Assembly (NCBI GenBank): GCA_018873245.2 | Contig: JAEMBT020000001.1 | Span: forward strand, 13,264,220 to 13,328,219 | Source of the DNA: Archegozetes longisetosus | Taxonomy: Eukaryota > Arthropoda > Arachnida > Sarcoptiformes > Trhypochthoniidae | DNA: 64,000 nt | Reading direction: 5' to 3' | In this document: positions 58,054-64,000 of the stretch, one piece after another | How the letters are laid out: every line of letters starts with the position of its first letter | Numbering within the stretch: position 1 is the stretch's first letter | The notes under the pieces: model-generated | Database searches by the model: none | What the model was told of the DNA's origin: nothing | Seen by the model: the letters and a program-made list of their open reading frames with translations, nothing else | Made by a program: the position numbers and the translations under genes

Positions 58054-59432
58054 ATGAATTTAGAACGAGTGGTGAATGAATTTGAAAATAATAATCACGA
58101 CCTGGTTGTCAATGATATAGATTTACCACTTTATAAATATGGACTAATGTTTCGATATGATATTAATAACTATTTTGACTCTGATATCAAGAAACGTAAA
58201 CAAATATTTAGATCCTATGCTATGTGTACATGGTTATTGGTTAATTTTTTAAGAATTTTGATTTGTTTATTGAATATAGAGGACGGAAAAGTTCCTAAAT
58301 ATTATTTCGATATTATCCAGTATACAGGAGGTTTAACTGAATTCTGTTACTTGGGTTCATTGTGTGCTTTACTGTTCTCTTTCATAGTTATTACACTTTT
58401 TAACATTAATAAAGAGAATTATTTTGGATGGCTTCATATCGTTAAAGTTTTGAAAGGATTACAGAATGAGAGTACAATCTTAATCTTTGACAAAAACGAA
58501 TATAAAAAGTTCGTTAAAAAAATTAGATATATTTTATTATTTATTAGAATTCAGTCTCGAATTAATATATTATTTTTGATTTTCATCTCAACTACTATTT
58601 TAATAATCTTTTTTGACTGGAAAGAAATGATAATTTACGGAATATTCAGCGTCTTTTTATTTTTTGGATTCATCATTACAATCATAATAGTAATATCTTA
58701 TAGTTTCTTTTATTACTTCATTGTTTGTTATTATTGCAAATTCAGATTCAAATCATTTAATAACAGGCTAATGAACACAAATGAGAATAAACTTTTCTTC
58801 GGCTCTAGAATAATATTAGAATTAATAGGAGAACATAACGATATCTGTAATGATATTAATCTTCACAACAAACTCTGGTCCAAATATTTATTTGTACTAA
58901 CTTACACTCTGATACCCTTAAACTTAATACTTTTGCGGCAAATTTTCTCTGAAGACTTGCTTTTGGCAAATTTATTATTTTCTCTATTTCTTTCAATGGT
59001 TTGGCTTTTCTCTCATGTGATGATTAACTCAATGACTGCGTCGATTAATAAGGAATCTTCAAATTCATACAAATATTTGTTTAAATTTCATTTTGACTTG
59101 GATTCAAATATCGGGTTGGAAAACAAAATCAAAGTTTGTTTTGTAAAATATTTTTTTGTGATTTGTAGTGCAAGTAAATAAATGATTTTAACTGTCGTAT
59201 TTAGCTACTGAATACAATAGAAAGAATGGGCAATAATAGACTTCTGGTTGGATTTTCGTGTGGTAATCAGTTTGTTATGACACCACTTATCGCATTTAAA
59301 GTAAGACTTTTCATGAATTTTAGATTCTTTAATATGAAATCATTTGAAAAGACACTCTTCACGATATAGATGTTCGCAATATTCTGTCGATTCTTTCTAC
59401 TTACGAATAAGGTCGCGAATACTATGAAATAA
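58054..59432 (+). CDS. Gustatory receptor, three exons
   Basis: Exons 58054-59133, 59205-59300 and 59370-59432, phase-0 introns, 412 residues. The N-terminal motif LPLYKYGLMFRYDINNYF is shared by the array. Several hydrophobic helices follow, and a cytoplasmic stretch with KVLKGLQNES. Exon 2 reads LLNTIERMGNNRLLVGFSCG then NQFVMTPLIAFK; exon 3 is MFAIFCRFFLLTNKVANTMK. This is the usual ER(L/M)..IGF.C signature and last helix of arthropod gustatory receptors. The first donor is the unusual GTTTGT, kept in all copies. It is expected in the membrane of chemosensory neurons as a ligand-gated cation channel subunit. Intact; about 975 bp of mobile DNA sits roughly 215 bp upstream of the start. Confidence 0.88.
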
Positions 59433-60770
59433 ACGGATAGACTGAGAAACTCGTTTATTTGGCTATCACTAAAATTTGAGAACTATGTCAACGCATTATT
59501 ATATTTATTTTATTAGTTATGATTAAATCATAAAATTTTGTGTGTTTGTACAAATTTGACTTTACTACTGACTTATCCATTGAAGGTTATATAGTCCTAC
59601 ATAATCCATTTGTAGGATTTCGGAATTTAAATTTATTGAATTTTTATTTGCCTACCATTAGTTATAAAGCAATGTAATCATTAATCATTTGAATCAAAGT
59701 TCATAAACTATTATAACTTTGCTATTGTAAAACTCTTACAAACATCCTCTAAATTGTAAGCTATAATAATTATAGATATTATATGAAAATATTTATTTAT
59801 TTTAGAGTTTCTGAGTTCCTAACAGTACTATCTTTGTTGCAAATAAATAAATACAACACAAGAAAAATTTAAGTAAAACAAAGTCTACATTCAATAACCA
59901 AAATACAAATAAATAGATTGAAAAATTTGTGGAAAAAGTTCTTTCAAAGCCCCTGTAAGTAAAAGTTCGAGATTTATTTAAAATATTTGAGAAAAATACT
60001 TTATGAAAGTTAGGTAATATCCCTCATATTGTCCTTTTCATAAATTAATAGCCTATCAATGCATCGATAGACTGAAGTATGAGACATATTCACTCTCTTA
60101 TTGAAAGAATTTTGTCTGCTCAACAAGTTTATTGTTTGTCAATCTGAAGTTACCACAATGATTAAAGTTCGTCTTTTAAATATAATATTAAATTGATCAA
60201 ACAAATTTGAAGCAAAATAGTACGATAAATCTCTACAATCTATTGGACAATCGTTCTCAATCTGATACAGATCATCAATAAAGAGGTGGTCACACTTTGT
60301 CTTGTATAGGATATCTCTTTGAATAGCGTCATTGTCAAAGTCTATATTTATATAGTCCGCGGGCTATAATCGTGAAAATAGAGTATTTTGAATTTTTGGA
60401 AGTTTCGTAAATGTATCTTAGCTGCTGGCAGACTGGCTTAGGGTATTCGGTAGCGAGGCATTTGATTTTTACTCGATGAGTAGGGTTAATACATAAACTT
60501 ATCAGGTGATGGTCTACATACTAAACTTCAGCCGTAAATTCAATTTAAAGATCAATAATTATCGATTTTTCTCTTATGAAGAAAAATATTAGAGCCATTT
60601 AGAAAAAAATTTATCGATTTCAGCTTATATAATGTTATGAAATAACTTGAAGTTTTATTATTAATGTCATATAATACAATTTAAGAACTAAAGTTTAAAA
60701 GAAAATTTGAAAATTATAAAGTTTAAAAATACAATAAGTTTTCAAACTTTGAAAATAAGAAACTCTTAAA
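59433..60770. other. Flanks between two receptor units
   Basis: 59433-59870 is the 3' flank of the first unit. About 60540 onward is the upstream region of the next, again with GATTTCAG (60615-60622). Nothing else is recognised between them. Confidence 0.5.
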
Positions 60771-62156
60771 ATGGATGTGAATTCCGAGCAAACAGTGAAT
60801 GAATCTGAAAATAATGATAACGGATTAGTTATCGCTAATATAGATTTACCGCTTTATAAATATGGACTTATGTTTAGACATGACATCAATAACTATTTCG
60901 ATACTGACATCAAGAAACGAAAGCAGAATTTCAAATGTTATGCTATGAATATTTGGCTTTTAATTCAATTTATTAGATTTATTATTTATCTAACAAATGT
61001 AGAGAACGGAAGAGTTCCTAAATATTACTTCGATATTATTCAATATGTTGGAGGTTTAACTAAATTCTTTTATTTAATTGGATTATCTTCTTCATTACTC
61101 TGTTTCATAGTTATAATGTATTTTAACATTAAGCAAGAAAATAATTTTGAATGGTTCCATATCATTCAAGTTTTGAAAGGATTACAGAATGAGAGTACAA
61201 TCAAAATATATGACAAAAACGAATATAAAAATTTCGTTAAAAAAATTAGATATATTTTATTATTTATTAGAATTCAGTCTCGAATTAATGTGTTACTTTT
61301 GATTTTCATCTCAACTACTGTTTTAATAATCTTTTTTGACTGGAAAGAAATGATAATTTACGGAATATTCAGCGGTTTTTTATTTTTGGGATCCATTATT
61401 ATAAATTTAACAATAATATCCTATAGTTTATTTTATTACTTCATTGTTTGTTATTATTGCAAATTCAGATTCAAATCATTTAATAATAGACTATTGAATG
61501 CAACTAAAGACAAAGTTTTCTTCAATCCGAGAATAGTGTTAGAATTAATAGAAGGACATAACAATTTATGTAATGATATTAAACTTCACGACAAATTTTG
61601 GTCTAAATATTTATTCGCACTGACGTACACTCTGATACCTATAAATCTGATGGTTTTACAACAGATTTTCTTCGAAGATCTACTTTTAGTATCTTTTTAC
61701 TTTCTCGTATTCTTTGCCATCGTTTCGCTACTTTCTCATTTGATGATTAACTCAGTTACCGCATCGATTAATAAGGAATCTTCAAATTCGTACAAATATT
61801 TGTACAGATTTTATTTTGATTCGAATTCTAACATCGGATTAAAAAACAAAATCAGAGTTTGTTTTATTAGCAATTTTAATAATTTATAGTAAAAGTGAAT
61901 TTATGAAAATATTGAAATTTTTTATCTAGTTATTAAATACAATGGAAAGAGTGGATAACAATAGACTTCTGATTGGTTTTTCATGTGGTAATCAATTCGT
62001 TATGAAACCAGTCGTTGCATTCAAAGTAAGACATTTTACAAATTAGATCATTTTTCATGTGGATCGATTTCAAAGAATTTTTTTGTTATTTAGATGTTCG
62101 CAATATTCTGTCGATTCTTTTTGCTTACGAGCAAAGTGGCAGATACCATGAAATGA
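60771..62156 (+). CDS. Gustatory receptor, three exons
   Basis: Exons 60771-61856, 61930-62025 and 62094-62156, phase-0 introns, 414 residues. Closest to the receptor at 58054 and the frameshifted one at 43554; the blocks IRYILLFIRIQSRIN and FFDWKEMIIYGIFSG are nearly identical to 58054. Exon 2 carries LLNTMERVDNNRLLIGFSCG, NQFVMKPVVAFK; exon 3 is MFAIFCRFFLLTSKVADTMK. The donor of intron 1 is GTTTGT and of intron 2 GTAAGA. Start chosen at the ATG four or five codons ahead of the conserved EQ.VNE segment, as in its paralogues. No breaks; presumed chemosensory channel subunit of unknown ligand. Confidence 0.88.
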
Positions 62157-64000
62157 GTGCAAAGCTTAAGAAAATCTTTTAACTGGTTATTGACAGAATT
62201 TGAGAGTTGTGTCAACTCATTATTGTGTCAATTTTGTTAGACAAGATTGAACTATTACGATTTGGGCAGCTTTGTTTTACTATTTATTTATCCATTGAAG
62301 GTTATATTATACTTAAGATTTCAAATTTTGAATTTATTAAAATTTTTTATTTGCTTATCACTAGTTATATAGAGTTACAATTAATAATCATTTGAATCAA
62401 CTAACAAACTTTGTGAACTAACATAACTTTCATTTTGTAGATATCGTATAATCCTTTATGTAAAGCATAGATTATAATAATTGTGGCTTCGTGTGAAAAC
62501 ATTAATTTCTTCCAGAGTTCCTCAGCTCCTACCGACACTATTTTTTCGAAATAATACCAGAAACATATAAAAAATATAAGTGAAATAAAGTACTAGGTAT
62601 ATGGCAAAAAAAGTTGGCAAAATTTTTATGCATAATTAGACCTTAATGTTGTCTTAATTATAGAATTTACTGGTCACTGGCAATGATATAATGTTAATGA
62701 TCTATAAATTATAATGTATATTTGAGTTTTAAAAATTTGCTTCAAAAGTCTTAGAACTTAGCGCTACTTTTAAAGTTAGTTAATAACAAAAAAAATTATA
62801 TTTCGGAAATCAGACTTGAAACATTTTTTACAGTAGTATTCTTCTAAGTCAACATTTAATTTATTCAGACATTATGAAAAGTTTAAGATGCTTAAATATT
62901 AATCAAACATAACAGTGTATAGAGAATGACTAAGATCTATGAATGTTCGAAATTTTAAAGTAATGTTTGTTGTCGAGTTAGCTCTAATTGTGATGTAAAG
63001 CCTAAAACTTTCATTTAAATGGTTGTATTTATGCCTAATTCGATATAAAACATCGTACTAAACGAATTAAAGAATAAACTATTAAAAAATAGTGGCATTA
63101 CTTTTTGAAAATTTAATGTGAGATCTTTTATCGATATCATGCTCGCGTGTTACAAATGTTTTACTGTGGCCTATGAATGGATGAAAAACTTTTAATAGCA
63201 ATAATTTTTAAATTCAAGAATAAACATTATCGTATGTCAATAATTAAGTTTACCTCTATATATATTTATTAGATTTTTTATGAATAAAAACATTTTGACA
63301 ATATTTTTGTCGCATCCTATGCGCTTAATAACCAAAACGCAAATAAGTTGAAAAAATACAGTCAAATTTTTTTCAAAGCCTTTATAATAAAATGCTCGAG
63401 ACTTATTTTTTTGTTGAACTAATACTTACAGGCTTTTCAACTTGAGATCGCTTTTAGAGGCAAAATACTGGTTACTATTTAGAATAAGTTATTTTCTGAA
63501 TTTATGTTTAATTAGTATTTAATTGGTTGTCTGAATATCTTTTGTTTGAATTAACTTCATTTTTTAATGTTTATAATTGTACTCACTATACCTTTAATTA
63601 CTAAATCTTCTAGACCATAGAAAAACTTTAAAACTGGAATACAGATAGAAAGTAAAACAATTTGATTCGAACTCCAATTTTGATAAGCCGAAAAATGATT
63701 CTGATTACCTAAAAGAATATTTTAGATATCCCTTCTGATAGTTTTCCTGATTTTCAATTGTTTTTATCAATTCGGTAGCACTTTTCAGCACTTATTCAAA
63801 AGAAGTTTTATAAAACACTGGTATAATATTAGGGTTTTGCTTGTGTAATGCGGTTTTTTAACGTTATGTTTGGGGTCGATTTTGAATCAGTAATCGATTG
63901 TTTACAAATGTTTTTGGAAATTCATCCAAAAGAGTGATATCTAAACTCAAATTATTGACAAATAATCTTTAAATAAATTGTGTCCAAAATGGCTGAAGAG
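62157..64000. other. 3' flank of the last receptor unit, then intergenic DNA
   Basis: 62157-62700 repeats the 3' flank seen after 44942. Beyond that no gene is supported. The window ends with an ATG (63989) followed by GCTGAAGAG, which could open a new gene, but four codons prove nothing. Confidence 0.4.

Noticed and set aside
1-64000. CRISPR arrays, operons, bacterial promoters or prophage
   Set aside because: The window is eukaryotic nuclear DNA; short repeats here are minisatellites or mobile-element arms.
1-64000. tRNA and 5S rRNA genes
   Set aside because: Scanning for B-box-like GGTTCGANTCC found no site with a matching cloverleaf; words such as GGTTCGGGT near 29030 lie in repeats.

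Overview
This is AT-rich (roughly 70% A+T) animal nuclear DNA, most likely from an arthropod and plausibly an acariform mite. The evidence is spliced genes with short introns, a spliceosomal U1 RNA gene, insect/arachnid-type gustatory receptors, DEG/ENaC channels, and many decayed hAT, Tc1/mariner and LTR elements. The expansion of gustatory receptors and DEG/ENaC channels resembles what is known from trombidiform mites. The species is an inference only. There is no bacterial gene organisation.

Layout. 1-9 kb: a 783-bp inverted-repeat element with a perfect 8-bp target duplication; a tandem-duplicated DEG/ENaC channel locus (minus strand); a broken hAT transposase split by a solo LTR. 9.3-11.9 kb: a U1 snRNA gene (plus) tail to tail with a four-exon CPVL-type serine carboxypeptidase (minus). 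12-16 kb: small inverted-repeat elements. 16.3-18.4 kb: a two-exon gene joining RCC1 repeats to a protein kinase most like the eIF2-alpha kinase group. 18.9-19.65 kb: hAT (DUF659-type) remnant. 20.8-25.6 kb: a tandem duplication, one copy an intact three-exon gustatory receptor, the other a pseudogene with a second solo LTR beside it. 27-35 kb: RCC1 fragment, solo-LTR candidate, foldback element, a hAT element with intact termini and 8-bp target duplication, minisatellites and a dead Tc1. 37.1-38.2 kb: an intact single-exon GT31 glycosyltransferase. 42-63 kb: an array of duplicated gustatory-receptor units (one frameshifted, one headless, two intact), interspersed with mariner, hAT, Tc1-derived and foldback elements, plus a candidate small secreted-protein gene at 53.7 kb.

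How it fits together. The recognisable host genes are sensory (gustatory receptors, DEG/ENaC), secretory (carboxypeptidase, glycosyltransferase) and signalling (RCC1-kinase), plus one splicing RNA. The receptor array grew by duplication of units carrying upstream DNA, a long first exon and two tiny 3' exons. Comparison between units gives 'empty sites' that show which stretches are later mobile insertions. The most unusual items are the RCC1-kinase architecture and the fused double DEG/ENaC unit. All splice models were read by eye from frame, GT/AG sites and paralogue comparison.
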